Source of the DNA: DATAEG01 sp963703085
GTDB lineage: Bacteria; Actinomycetota; Actinomycetes; Mycobacteriales; Jatrophihabitantaceae
Length of the DNA stretch: 64,000 nucleotides
Assembly (NCBI GenBank): GCA_963703085.1
Contig: OY969789.1
Location: 1,860,001 to 1,924,000, forward strand
Direction of reading: 5' to 3'
The translations under genes and the position numbers were made by a program. Positions within the stretch are counted from its first letter, which is position 1. Each line of letters opens with the position of its first letter. The notes under the pieces were generated by a model. The model was given only the letters and a program-made list of their open reading frames with translations. It was not told where the DNA came from and did not search any database. Positions 18,594-27,591 of the stretch are shown here, in pieces.

Positions 18594-19370
18594 TCAGCGC
18601 AGACGCTTCTGCAGGTAGGCGATGTCGGCGCCCTGTCCCTCCGGGCCGCCGGGCGTCTCCACGATCACGTCCGTGCCCGCTTCCTTGCACACCGCGGCGA
18701 TGAGCTCGGAGTCGAAGGTCCCGGACTCGAAGTTGGCGTGCCGGTCGGCGCCGGAGTCGAATGCGTCCCGCGAATTGTTCGCGTGCACCAGGTCGATCCG
18801 GCCGGTGATCGCCTTCACCCGGTCCACCACATCGACGAGCTCTTCGCCGCCGGCCCAGGCGTGGCAGGTGTCCAGCACAAAACCGGGGCCGAACTCCCCG
18901 ACCGCGTCCCACAGCATCGCCAACCGGTCGAAGCGGCGGGCCATCGCGTTGTCACCGCCGGCGGTGTTCTCGATGAGGATGGGCAATGGGTAGCCACCGG
19001 CGTCCTGGGCGCGTTGCAGGGTCTTGCGCCAGTTGTCGAACCCGACCGCGGGATCGTCCTTCGCGGTGACGTGACCGCCGTGCACGATCAGGCCTTTCGC
19101 GCCGATGTCCGCCGCGGCCACCGCGTGCTGCTCCAGGATCTTCCGGCTCGGGATGCGGATCTTGTTGTTCGTACTGGCCACGTTCACCAGATAGGGCGCG
19201 TGGATGTAGATGGTGGTGTCGGTGGCGCGCAGGGCCGCGGCGTGCTCGTGCTCGACGGGCTTCTTCCAGCCCTGCGGATCGGCGAGGAAGAACTGGATCG
19301 CCTCAGCACCGGTGGCCTCGGCAGCGGTGAGTGGATCGACGGAATCGACGTGAGCACCGATCAGCGGCAT
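18594..19370 (-). CDS. nfo: Deoxyribonuclease IV (AP endonuclease, xylose isomerase-like TIM barrel)
   Basis: Protein of 258 residues with the endonuclease IV fold; such enzymes cut DNA 5' to abasic sites using a trinuclear zinc centre. Conserved metal-ligand regions are visible: GLIVHGGHV, PILIENTAGG, FVLDTCHAWAGG, LVHANNSRDAFDSGADRH and VIVETPGG. Length (about 260-280) is normal. It is convergent with the GT87 gene and separated from it by 36 bases. Confidence 0.88.
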   Translation of the reverse strand: MPLIGAHVDSVDPLTAAEATGAEAIQFFLADPQGWKKPVEHEHAAALRATDTTIYIHAPYLVNVASTNNKIRIPSRKILEQHAVAAADIGAKGLIVHGGHVTAKDDPAVGFDNWRKTLQRAQDAGGYPLPILIENTAGGDNAMARRFDRLAMLWDAVGEFGPGFVLDTCHAWAGGEELVDVVDRVKAITGRIDLVHANNSRDAFDSGADRHANFESGTFDSELIAAVCKEAGTDVIVETPGGPEGQGADIAYLQKRLR

Positions 19371-19593
19371 GCCGCCACGCTAGCGCCCGGCACCGACCGC
19401 AGTCGGTGCAAGACCTGGCTCTGGTTTACCGGCCAGTAGTACGGTGTGTCCTGGTTTGCCGCGGCTGACGGGCGGTTTCCGTGACCTCGGCGCGTGGGCG
19501 TCGTTGGATGCAGTGTGGGCGAGCCGACGAGGCGACGCCACGGTTCCGGGGAACGTCAAAGAAGCGGCGTAGGTGAGGCGGGAGGACGGGACG

Positions 19594-20688
19594 TTGCGAG
19601 TGCACTGGCGTAGCAGCCGCGTGCTCGGCGCTGTCATCGCCGCTGCTCTGGTAGCGGTGGGAGTGGCGTTCCTGTCCGACCGTCCCGCCAATGCCGCTAC
19701 CACCCGTCATGCCACGCTGGCCGTCACTGGCCTGGTCGCGGACGGCTGCCCCGCGTCGATCGGCGGGAGCCAGATCTTCATCAAGCCGGGAGACACCGTC
19801 GAGTTCAAGGCGACGCTTGCCGGCATCAACCTCAGCGTTGTTCATGTCGCCGGACTGCCCGGCACGCTCACCACCGGCAAGGTGGCCAGCTTCAACACGA
19901 CTATCACGTTCGCCGACCAGAACACCAGATCGGGCGGCAAGACTGTTCCGCACCCGCACCCGGTCACTGACACCACGGTGTATCGCCGCACCTTCCCCCA
20001 GTCCGGTGTGTTCAATTTTGGCTGGATCGCCCGCTCGTTGAGCCTGTTGAAGGTCCCGGTCGTTCTGCCCAACGGGATCACGGTCCCGTTGTCGATGAAT
20101 ATCCCGGGCATCGTCGGCGCAGATTCGGCGCTGAGCTGGGGTGGCCAGGTGGTGGTCTCGAGCAAGGCCACGAAGTGCGGCCTCTCCGTCCAGGTCCCAG
20201 GCGTTACGGTCCATCCCAGCGTGCTGGGTCATAAGCTGCCCCCCGTCTCGCTGCCCGGCGGCACCCTGCCCACGGTCCCGGTGCCGAGCGTGCCCGGTGG
20301 CTCCACGAACAAGGCGAAGACGTCGAAGGGTTCCGGCTCCACGCGCAAGGGCGGCTACCTGGACTACACGCCGCACGGGCCGGGCGTGGCCGCGTCGGTC
20401 GTGCCTAAGGGCGGCGACGCCGGCGGCGGTGGCGGCAACGGCGGCGTGAACGGCGCGCCCGGCGGCGGTGACGGCACCCAGGTGGTGACCACCGAGGTCA
20501 ACGGCAAGACCGTCAAGCTGCTGGTGGTCAACGGCAAGACAGTGGGCAACGCGCGCACCGTTGATCTTGCCTCGCGGCCCACCGACCCGGCGACCAAGCT
20601 GCCGGTGGTGTGGGTGTTGGCCGCGCTGGTGATGCTGTCCACTGCGACGGCCACGTACGCGCGGCGGTTCATCGCTGCCAAGCACTGA
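19594..20688 (+). CDS. Secreted, membrane-anchored protein of unknown function
   Basis: About 364 residues. An N-terminal signal sequence (ending near RPANA) precedes a beta-rich domain, about residues 30-200, that includes KPGDTVEFKA and looks cupredoxin-like (inference). A long Gly/Ser/Pro-rich linker (GGDAGGGGGNGG) and one C-terminal transmembrane helix (VVWVLAALVMLSTATATYA) complete it. I chose the TTG at 19594 because GGGAGG lies 8 bases upstream; a GTG at 19573 in frame is the alternative. It precedes rpsF by 216 bases. No function is assigned. Confidence 0.72.
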   Translation: MRVHWRSSRVLGAVIAAALVAVGVAFLSDRPANAATTRHATLAVTGLVADGCPASIGGSQIFIKPGDTVEFKATLAGINLSVVHVAGLPGTLTTGKVASFNTTITFADQNTRSGGKTVPHPHPVTDTTVYRRTFPQSGVFNFGWIARSLSLLKVPVVLPNGITVPLSMNIPGIVGADSALSWGGQVVVSSKATKCGLSVQVPGVTVHPSVLGHKLPPVSLPGGTLPTVPVPSVPGGSTNKAKTSKGSGSTRKGGYLDYTPHGPGVAASVVPKGGDAGGGGGNGGVNGAPGGGDGTQVVTTEVNGKTVKLLVVNGKTVGNARTVDLASRPTDPATKLPVVWVLAALVMLSTATATYARRFIAAKH

Positions 20689-20904
20689 GCCGGCTGCGCC
20701 CGGCATCCACAGCCGGCGCGCTGTGCACAGTTGGCACCGCGGATTTCGCGCTGACCCCGACCGGCCGGTATTCTTGACCGGTTCGCCCGACGCAGCCCAC
20801 GAACCGCACCCCTGCGGGCACCGGCCATCGCGTCACGACGGGCGAACGACCTCCTGCCGCGGAGAGACCGCGGCCGTTCTAGTCCATGGGAGGACTGGGT
20901 AGCA

Positions 20905-21195
20905 GTGCGTCATTACGAAGTCATGGTCATCCTCGACCCCACGCTCGAGGAGCGGACCATCGCCCCGTCGCTGGACACGTTCCTCAACGTCATCAAGACC
21001 GACGGCGGCACCGTCGAGAAGATCGATATCTGGGGTAAACGCCGACTCGCCTACGAAATCGACAAGCATGCCGAGGGCATTTACGCCGTCCTCGATGTGA
21101 ACGCCGAGCCCTCCGCCGTCCTCGAGCTGGACCGGCAACTCAACCTCAACGAGTCGGTGCTGCGGACCAAGGTCCTGCGCCCCGACGCCCGCTAG
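20905..21195 (+). CDS. rpsF: 30S ribosomal protein S6
   Basis: Protein of 96 residues with the S6 ferredoxin-like fold: MRHYEVMVILDPTLEE at the start, then IDIWGKRRLAYEIDKHAEGIYAV. It binds 16S rRNA with S18. First gene of the rpsF-ssb-rpsR-rplI cluster. A GGAGG lies upstream of the GTG start. Confidence 0.97.
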   Translation: MRHYEVMVILDPTLEERTIAPSLDTFLNVIKTDGGTVEKIDIWGKRRLAYEIDKHAEGIYAVLDVNAEPSAVLELDRQLNLNESVLRTKVLRPDAR

Positions 21196-21219
21196 TGGCC
21201 AAGGAATAGGGAGACCCGC

Positions 21220-21717
21220 ATGGCAGGCGAGACAGTCATCACCGTGGTCGGCAACCTGACCGCCGATCCGGAACTGCGCTTCACGCCGAGTGGCGCCGCA
21301 GTGGCCTCCTTCACCGTCGCGTCCACGCCGCGGACCTTCGACCGGCAGACCAACGAGTGGAAGGACGGCGAAGCGCTGTTCCTGCGCTGCTCGGTCTGGC
21401 GGCAGGCCGCGGAGAACGTGGCGGAGTCGCTGCAGCGCGGCACCCGGGTGGTCGTCAGCGGCCGCCTCAAGCAGCGCAGCTTCGAGACCCGCGAGGGCGA
21501 GAAGCGCACCGTCATCGAACTCGACGTCGACGAGGTCGGCCCGTCGCTGCGGTATGCCACCGCGAAGGTGAACCGCACCCAGCGCGGCTCATCGTCGTCC
21601 GGCGGCGGTTTCGGCTCGGGCGGCTCCGGCGGCGACGCCGGGAGTGCAGGCGGCTCGGCCGGCGCCGACGACCCGTGGAGCTCGGCCGGACCCACGTCCG
21701 ACGAGCCCCCTTTCTAG
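21220..21717 (+). CDS. ssb: Single-stranded DNA-binding protein
   Basis: Protein of 165 residues with an N-terminal OB fold (residues 1-115: TVVGNLTADPELRFTPSG, FLRCSVWRQAAENVAESL, RVVVSGRLKQRS). A Gly/Ser-rich linker leads to the acidic C-terminal tip DEPPF, which recruits replication and repair partners. It protects ssDNA during replication. It lies between rpsF and rpsR, 24 bases after rpsF. Confidence 0.97.
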   Translation: MAGETVITVVGNLTADPELRFTPSGAAVASFTVASTPRTFDRQTNEWKDGEALFLRCSVWRQAAENVAESLQRGTRVVVSGRLKQRSFETREGEKRTVIELDVDEVGPSLRYATAKVNRTQRGSSSSGGGFGSGGSGGDAGSAGGSAGADDPWSSAGPTSDEPPF

Positions 21718-21751
21718 ACCACCTCAGAACTGATACCGGAGAACACCTGAC

Positions 21752-21988
21752 ATGCCGAAGCCACCCATCCGCAAGCCGAAGAAAAAGGCCAACCCGCTCA
21801 AGGCCGCGAAGATCGAGTACATCGACTACAAGGACACCGCGCTGCTGCGCAAGTTCATCTCCGACCGCGGCAAGATCCGCGCCCGCCGGGTGACCGGAGT
21901 GACCTCACAGCAGCAGCGGCAGATCGCCAAGGCCGTCAAGAACGCTCGTGAGATGGCCCTGCTGCCCTACACCTCGACCGCGCGCTGA
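21752..21988 (+). CDS. rpsR: 30S ribosomal protein S18 (cysteine-free form)
   Basis: Protein of 78 residues with the S18 core YIDYKDTALLRKFISDRGKI and TGVTSQQQRQIAKAVKNARE. The N-terminal region has no cysteines, so this is a zinc-independent (C-minus) form. Actinobacteria often carry both a zinc-binding and a zinc-free S18; the gene in the rpsF cluster is usually the main copy. It lies 34 bases after ssb. Confidence 0.96.
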   Translation: MPKPPIRKPKKKANPLKAAKIEYIDYKDTALLRKFISDRGKIRARRVTGVTSQQQRQIAKAVKNAREMALLPYTSTAR

Positions 21989-22001
21989 GAGGGGTGCAGA
22001 C

Positions 22002-22448
22002 ATGAAGCTGATCCTGCAACGTGAGGTCGCCAAGCTCGGCGTCGCCGGTGACATCGTCGAGGTCGCCGACGGCTACGGCCGCAACTTCCTGATCCCGCGG
22101 GGCGACGCCATCGCGTGGAGCAAGGGCGCGGAAAAGCAGATCACCCACATCAAGCGCGCCCAGGATGCCCGCGAGGTACGCGACCTCGGGCACGCGCAAG
22201 AGCTGAAGAGCCAGCTGGAGGCGCTGTCGGTCACGCTGGTGGCTCGTGCCGGTGACGGCGGCAAGCTGTTCGGCTCGGTCACCCAAGGTGATGTCGCCGA
22301 TGCGGTGAAGGCCGCCGGCGGCCCGCTGGTGGACCGCAAGCGCATCGCACTGCCGGGGCACATCAAGAGCACCGGCAAGCACGAGGTCACCGTGGACCTG
22401 CAGCATGATGTGGTCGCTACCGTCCCGGTCACTGTCACCGGGCAGTAA
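22002..22448 (+). CDS. rplI: 50S ribosomal protein L9
   Basis: Protein of 148 residues with the L9 N-terminal domain (MKLILQREVAKLGVAGDIVE, DGYGRNFLIPRG), a long connecting helix and the C-terminal domain (GKLFGSVTQGDVADAV). I chose the ATG at 22002 after GAGAGGGG. It is the last gene of the cluster and is followed directly by a hairpin terminator. Confidence 0.97.
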   Translation: MKLILQREVAKLGVAGDIVEVADGYGRNFLIPRGDAIAWSKGAEKQITHIKRAQDAREVRDLGHAQELKSQLEALSVTLVARAGDGGKLFGSVTQGDVADAVKAAGGPLVDRKRIALPGHIKSTGKHEVTVDLQHDVVATVPVTVTGQ

Positions 22449-22461
22449 CCCGGCACGTCGA

Positions 22462-22497
22462 CAGAGCCCGGCCCCGCGCGAGCGGAGCCGGGCTCTG
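22462..22497 (+). terminator. Hairpin terminator after rplI
   Basis: Inverted repeat CAGAGCCCGGC ... GCCGGGCTCTG (11-base arms) 13 bases after the rplI stop. The loop itself contains a short CCGC/GCGG pairing. Confidence 0.8.
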
Positions 22498-22634
22498 CTG
22501 CGTCCGGTCGCGGCGACACCCCGCTCGGGGCTCGGTCAGGGCTCCGTTTGGGCAGTGAAAACGACTGGCGCGGGCTGGGGGAACGGCCTCGCGGCGTGTC
22601 GCCGAGGCTCCGGACGAAAGTGCCCGACTTTGTT

Positions 22635-22774
22635 TTCTCCACAGCCCCACGGCGACACAGGGCCCGGATTCCGGGGCATATTTGCGGGCTCGGCGCTGAA
22701 TCCACAGGCTCGTCCCCAGCCTGTGAACATGCTCCGGAGAGTCGCCCACAGGCTTATCCACAGCTGTGTGCACA
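22635..22774. promoter_or_regulatory. Cluster of DnaA-box-like 9-mers upstream of dnaB
   Basis: The 530-base gap between rplI and dnaB (22449-22978) holds no convincing gene. It contains one perfect DnaA box TTATCCACA (22754-22762) and near matches TTCTCCACA (22635-22643), GAATCCACA (22698-22706), GTGTGCACA (22766-22774) and a reverse-strand ATGTTCACA in the CCTGTGAACAT stretch around 22720-22730. It may be a DnaA-responsive dnaB promoter. That role is inference. Confidence 0.45.
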
Positions 22775-22978
22775 GGGCGGATTGATTGTGCAGGCACCGG
22801 CCGCCTAACGTCTCGGGCAGCGAAGGGCGTGACCTTCCCGCTGCGGGGTGCGGCGGGGTGCCAACCGCGGCGACCGGCGAGCCTGTTCGAATTGTCGGTA
22901 GGCCGGGGTACGACTCTGTCGTGACCGAAACCGAGTTCGACGTCGCCCCACGCAGGGACGAAGAAGGGGATCTCCCTC

Positions 22979-24379
22979 GTGGCAGCGCCCGATGAAACAC
23001 GCTTGCGCCCGGTACCCGACACGGCGGCGGAGTACGACCGCACGCCGCCGCAGGACATCGCGGCGGAGCAGTCGGTACTGGGCGGGATGCTGCTGAGCAA
23101 GGACGCCATCGCCGACGTCGTCGAAGTGCTGCGAGCCGGTGACTTCTACCGCCCGGCCCACCAGATCGTCTACGACGCGATCCTGGACCTGTACGGCAAG
23201 GGCGAGCCGGCCGACGCAATTACCGTGGTTGCCGAGCTCACTCGGACCGGGTTGCTGTCGCGAGTGAACGGCGGTGCCACGTACCTGCACACGTTGATCG
23301 CCTCGGTGCCGACCGCCGCGAACGCCGGGTACTACGCGCAGATCGTCGCGGAGAAGGCCATCCTGCGCCGGCTCGTCGAAGCCGGCACCCGCATCGTGCA
23401 GATGGGGTACGGCGCGGCCAGCGGCGCCGGTGACCTGATCGGCAGCGTCGACGAGGTCGTCGACCGGGCGCAGGCCGAGGTGTACGACGTCACCGAGCGA
23501 CGCACCAGCGAGGACTACATCGCGATCGAGCACCTGCTGCAGCCCACCCTCGACGACATCGACAAGATCAGTCACGGCGAGGTCGGCAGTGGAATCCCGA
23601 CCGGCTTCGTCGACCTGGACGGTCTCACCAATGGTCTGCATCCGGGCCAGATGGTCACCATCGCCGGCCGGCCGGGTAGCGGCAAGTCGACCCTCGCCCT
23701 GGACATCGCCCGGTCGGCATCGGTGCACAACGACAAGGCGGCGGTGATCTTCTCGCTGGAGATGTCGCGGATCGAGATCATGATGCGGCTGTTGTCTGCG
23801 GAGTCGCGGGTGTTGCTGAAGAGCATGCGCGACGGTCACCTCAGCGACGAGGACTGGTCGCGAATGGCGCGGCGGGTCGGTGAGCTCGCCAAGGCCCCGC
23901 TGTTCATCGACGACTCGCCGAACCTGACGATGATGGAGATCCGGGCCAAAGCGCGCCGGTTGAAGCAGCGGCACGGATTGGAGCTGGTCGTCATCGACTA
24001 CTTGCAGTTGATGACCAGCGGCAAGCGCGTCGAGTCGCGCCAGCAGGAGGTCAGCGAGTTCTCCCGCTCGATGAAGCTGCTGGCCAAGGAGCTCGAAGTC
24101 CCGGTCGTCGCGCTCAGCCAGCTCAACCGCGGCCCGGAGCAGCGCACCGACAAGAAGCCGATGCTGTCCGACCTGCGCGAGTCCGGGTCGATCGAGCAGG
24201 ACTCCGACGTCGTCATTCTGGTGCACCGGCCCGACCTCTACCCGGGCAGCGAGGGCGAAGGCGGCGCCAGCCGGCAAGGCGAGGCCGACCTCATCGTGGC
24301 CAAGCACCGCAACGGCCCGACGGCCACCATCGCGGTGTCCTTCCAGGGCCACTACAGCCGCTTCGCCAACATGGCCTGA
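22979..24379 (+). CDS. dnaB: Replicative DNA helicase DnaB
   Basis: Hexameric 5'-3' helicase of the replisome, 466 residues. The N-terminal DnaB domain (PPQDIAAEQSVLGGMLLS) is followed by the RecA-like ATPase with Walker A GRPGSGKST (230-238), Walker B LELVVIDYLQLM and the C-terminal arginine-finger region KHRNGPT. No intein interrupts it, unlike in some mycobacteria. The GTG start follows AAGAAGGGG. It lies downstream of the rpsF-rplI cluster, the standard actinobacterial order. Confidence 0.97.
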   Translation: MAAPDETRLRPVPDTAAEYDRTPPQDIAAEQSVLGGMLLSKDAIADVVEVLRAGDFYRPAHQIVYDAILDLYGKGEPADAITVVAELTRTGLLSRVNGGATYLHTLIASVPTAANAGYYAQIVAEKAILRRLVEAGTRIVQMGYGAASGAGDLIGSVDEVVDRAQAEVYDVTERRTSEDYIAIEHLLQPTLDDIDKISHGEVGSGIPTGFVDLDGLTNGLHPGQMVTIAGRPGSGKSTLALDIARSASVHNDKAAVIFSLEMSRIEIMMRLLSAESRVLLKSMRDGHLSDEDWSRMARRVGELAKAPLFIDDSPNLTMMEIRAKARRLKQRHGLELVVIDYLQLMTSGKRVESRQQEVSEFSRSMKLLAKELEVPVVALSQLNRGPEQRTDKKPMLSDLRESGSIEQDSDVVILVHRPDLYPGSEGEGGASRQGEADLIVAKHRNGPTATIAVSFQGHYSRFANMA

Positions 24380-24382
24380 GCG

Positions 24383-25201
24383 ATGACTGGGACGTTTGCT
24401 GGTGGCAGGCCGCTGTGGCTCGAGCGGTTGGGGCGGGTGCGCAACGTCGTCCGGCAGGAGCTGATCGCCCGTCAGCTCGACCGGCACCTCGCTGCGCCGC
24501 CGGGCGCCATCCTCGATGTCGGAGCCGGGCAGGGGACGCAGAGCCTGCGCCTCGCGCAGGCCGGCTACGACGTCACCGCGGTCGAGCCAGACCGAGAGAT
24601 GTGCTCGGCGTTCGCAGCCGCGCTGGCCGAGGAGTCGGCCGAGGTGCAGGCCCGGGTCACGCTGCGCGAGGGCTCGATCGATGATCTCGGGGCGGTGCCG
24701 GGACAATTCGACGCCGTGCTGCTGATGGGCGTGCTGATGTACCTGCCCGACCCGGCCGCAGCCATCGCCGCGGTCGCGGCCCGTGTCGCACCCGGCGGTC
24801 GGCTGGCGATCGCCGTACGAACCACGACGTCTGCACTGTGGCGCCCAGCCGCCCGGCAGGACTGGTTCGCCGCACGTGCCGCGCTCGCGGAGCTCGAGCG
24901 GGCCAGTGCCGCAGGCCGGGACATGGACTACGTCAACGAGATCGGGACGCCTGCCCACGCGCAGGATCTCGATGCGCTCCTCGCGCTCTGCGGTGCGCAC
25001 GGCCTGGAGCTCGAGAGGTGGTACGGGGTGCGGATTGCCGTCGACTCCGAGGAGCTCGATCCGCCGCCGCCCTCCGATCCGGACGAGCTGGCCGCGTTGC
25101 TCGACGTCGAGGACCACTTGGCCTCGACCGACCCGTTCCGTCAGCTCGGCCAGCTCGCGCACGTCATCCTGAAGCGGCCGGGCGAATCGACGGCCCGGTA
25201 A
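24383..25201 (+). CDS. Class I SAM-dependent methyltransferase
   Basis: Protein of 272 residues with the Rossmann methyltransferase motifs: motif I ILDVGAGQGTQSLRLA, an acidic residue in VTAVEPDREM, and FDAVLLMGVLMYLPDP with VAPGGRLAIAV (motifs IV-V). It is related to UbiE/CmoA-type enzymes; the substrate is unknown. It starts 4 bases after the dnaB stop and may be co-transcribed with it. Confidence 0.85.
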   Translation: MTGTFAGGRPLWLERLGRVRNVVRQELIARQLDRHLAAPPGAILDVGAGQGTQSLRLAQAGYDVTAVEPDREMCSAFAAALAEESAEVQARVTLREGSIDDLGAVPGQFDAVLLMGVLMYLPDPAAAIAAVAARVAPGGRLAIAVRTTTSALWRPAARQDWFAARAALAELERASAAGRDMDYVNEIGTPAHAQDLDALLALCGAHGLELERWYGVRIAVDSEELDPPPPSDPDELAALLDVEDHLASTDPFRQLGQLAHVILKRPGESTAR

Positions 25202-25230
25202 CGGATTGCCCGTCAGGCGCCGGAAGAGGC

Positions 25231-25761
25231 CTAGCCGGACACCAACCGGTCCCAGAGGTCGTGTTCGGTATACATGCGTTCCACCTCGTCGAGTTCGACA
25301 TCGGCGTTGCGTGCGACACCTACCACCGGCCCGGCGACCCACCATGCGGCGTCGGGAAGCCCAGCCGACAGGTAGGCGCGGGTACCCGGCAACGTGCGCA
25401 CAAAGGCGGGTCTGCGCCGCGCCGCCACTTCGCCGTGCGCCGGTTCCCACAGGGTGACCACGTCATCCAGTTCGGCGATGACGACCGCGTCGTACCACCG
25501 CCAGACGACCACGTCGGTTCCATCCGAGGTGTGGGTGACCGCCACGAGGTGGCCCGGCGAGACCCGCTCGATGCGCGGGCCCGGGAACTGCTCGGCATAA
25601 CGAGCCCAGAGGCGGTGGCCGTCGATCGCAATCTCGCATTCATCCTCTCGAACACGAAGGACAATGCCGCGGCGTAGTCGTGGTTGAACCGGGGGGTCCT
25701 CGGCCGCCGCGAACGGGTTCGAGCGGGCGGGTGGGCTGGTGCTTTCAGGGCTGAACATCAT
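25231..25761 (-). CDS. Conserved hypothetical protein
   Basis: Protein of 176 residues that I do not recognise. The N-terminus is Pro/Ser-rich; the rest is beta-rich with many Trp, Arg and acidic residues (VVWRWYDAVVIAELDDVVTLWEP), suggesting a small barrel or immunity-like fold. No signal peptide or membrane segment is visible. I chose the ATG at 25761 because GAGGTGG stands just upstream. It is convergent with the methyltransferase. Confidence 0.6.
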   Translation of the reverse strand: MMFSPESTSPPARSNPFAAAEDPPVQPRLRRGIVLRVREDECEIAIDGHRLWARYAEQFPGPRIERVSPGHLVAVTHTSDGTDVVVWRWYDAVVIAELDDVVTLWEPAHGEVAARRRPAFVRTLPGTRAYLSAGLPDAAWWVAGPVVGVARNADVELDEVERMYTEHDLWDRLVSG

Positions 25762-25962
25762 GGGCCACCTCTGTGCGGGAGGCACCTCCGGCTGAGCTCT
25801 GTCAGTCAGCAACAAGAGGTGCACAAACGGTTATCGACACGGGGTCTGGCACCTCCTCTCGAGCAACGTCGGAACCATCACTCTGCCATAGCGCAGCTGG
25901 GTCTGGTCGGGGTCGGCTAGCGACACGATCTACTTGGCGCGGCCGCGCCTCGGGGCGAGCCT

Positions 25963-26625
25963 TCAGGACGTGCGCGGTGCGACCAGGCCGGACTGATAGG
26001 CGAATACGACGAGCTGCGCCCGGTCGCGCGCGCCGAGTTTGGTCATCGCCCGGCTCACGTGCGTCTTCGCGGTCATCGGGCTGAGCACCATGCGCTCGGC
26101 GATCTCGTCGTTGCTCAGCCCGTGCGCCGCCAGCGCGACGACTTCGCGCTCCCGATTGGTGAGCAGGCCCAGCTCCGCCGAGGGGAGCACGTCGGCGGGT
26201 CGTGCCACGAACTCGCTGATCAGCCGCCGGGTGACGGCCGGGGAGAGCAGCGCATCGCCACGCATGGTGACCCGCAGCGCCTGCAGCAGGTCGGCCGGCT
26301 CGGTGTCCTTGCCGACGAAACCGGAGGCGCCGGCCCGCAACGAGTTGAAGACGTACTCGTCCAGGCCGTAGTTGGTCAGCATCACCACGTGCACCGCGGC
26401 GAGCCGATCATCGTTCGCGATCTGGCGGGTCGCCTCGATGCCGTCCATCTCCGGCATCTGCACGTCCATCAAGACGATGTCGGGCCGGTGTTCGACCGTG
26501 AGCGCGATTCCCTCGCGGCCGGTGGCGCCCTCGGCCACCACCTCGATGTCATCCTCGGCGTCGAGCAGTGCGCGGATGCCGGTGCGGATCAGCGGTTGGT
26601 CGTCGACCAGCACGACCCGGATCAT
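25963..26625 (-). CDS. NarL/FixJ-type response regulator
   Basis: Protein of 220 residues. The receiver domain has acidic pocket residues Asp8-Asp9, phospho-acceptor Asp54 (IVLMDVQMPEMDG) and a conserved Lys (GFVGKDTEP). The C-terminal LuxR-type HTH reads LTNREREVVALAAHGLSNDEIAERM. It overlaps the upstream histidine kinase gene by 4 bases (ATGA), so they form one two-component system. The kinase is frameshifted as given. Confidence 0.93.
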   Translation of the reverse strand: MIRVVLVDDQPLIRTGIRALLDAEDDIEVVAEGATGREGIALTVEHRPDIVLMDVQMPEMDGIEATRQIANDDRLAAVHVVMLTNYGLDEYVFNSLRAGASGFVGKDTEPADLLQALRVTMRGDALLSPAVTRRLISEFVARPADVLPSAELGLLTNREREVVALAAHGLSNDEIAERMVLSPMTAKTHVSRAMTKLGARDRAQLVVFAYQSGLVAPRTS

Positions 26626-27391
26626 GACGCTCCGTTCACCGGCAGTTCGGCGAGCACGGTGAATCCGCGCGACGCGCCCGGTTCGGCCCGCAGCCGGCCG
26701 CCCAGGGCGGTGACCCGCTCCCGCATCCCGACCAGCCCGTACCCGGGCACCGGCGGTTGCCGCGATCCGGTGCCGTCGTCGTCAACGCGGATGGTGAGCG
26801 TGTCCGTTGCCGTAGCTGAGCTGCACCGATGCGGTCGCCGCGCCGGCGTGTCGAGTGACGTTCGTCAGCGCCTCCTGGACGACCCGGTACGCCGCCTGGT
26901 CGACCTCCGGTGGCAGCGGTTGCTGCTCGCCACGCACGGTGTAGGTCGTCGGCAGCCCCGAGGTGCGGGCCCGTTCCACGAGTGTCGGGAGCAGCTCCAG
27001 CCCGCTGCCGTTCAGGTCCTCCTCGCGGCGCAGCACGTCGAGGGTGGCGCGCAGCTCGCGCGTCGCGTCGCTGCTGGCCTCCTGGATCGCGAGCAGCGCG
27101 TCGGACGGCTCGCTGGCCGTTCTTTCGGGCCAGGTGCGTCGCCACGCCGGCCTGCACCTTGATCACCGAAATGCTGTGGGTGAGCGAGTCGTGCAGCTCG
27201 CGCGCGATGCGCAGGCGTTCCTCCACCGCTCGGCGCCGGGCCATCTCGTCACGGGTGCGCTCGGCCTCCTCGGCGCGGCGTTCCGCCTCGTGCAGGTGCG
27301 CCTGCCACTGGACGGAGGCGACCACACCGAACGCGGCCGACACCAGCCAGCCGGCGGCGTAGAACCGCTGCCGTCGCCGATTCGTCTGCAT
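26622..27391 (-). pseudogene. Sensor histidine kinase (HisKA_3), two frameshifts
   Basis: NarX/DesK-type kinase of about 255 residues once two one-base insertions are removed (near 27130 and 26802; 770 bases in all, so two extra). The N-terminus has one short hydrophobic segment (AAGWLVSAAFGVVASV) and no sensor domain. The dimerisation/phospho-acceptor box RIARELHDSLTHSISVI (His in LHDS) is in the first frame. The middle frame carries LPPEVDQAAYRVVQEALTNVTRHA (N box). The last frame carries IRVDDDGTG and YGLVGMRERVTALGGRL (G boxes). The ATP site is therefore split across frames. Either the sequence has errors or the system lost its kinase. Confidence 0.85.
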
Positions 27392-27591
27392 GGCACCGAT
27401 CGTAGGGCCGCGCGGCTGTCCGCACGTCCTGCCCGGGGAGTACGTCTCGGCTACTCCGCGGGCGGTAGCCACCGCCTCGGTTGCCCGCCCAGCCGGTAGC
27501 CGAAACAGACGCCCCTCGGGCGACGCGCTCTTGCGCTGGTTGCCGAACGATTGACGCACCGATCGAAGCAATGCCTGACCGAGGAGAACCG

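Noticed and set aside
22635..22774. The DnaA-box cluster as the chromosomal origin
   Set aside because: oriC in actinobacteria lies between dnaA and dnaN with many more boxes; neither gene is here.
22405..22785. 126-codon open frame across the rplI end and the dnaB upstream region
   Set aside because: It overlaps the rplI stop and the hairpin terminator and has no homolog-like features.
22805..25450. 881-codon minus-strand open frame opposite dnaB and a methyltransferase
   Set aside because: dnaB is certain on the other strand; the antisense product has no recognisable motif and low-complexity Arg/Asp/Leu composition.
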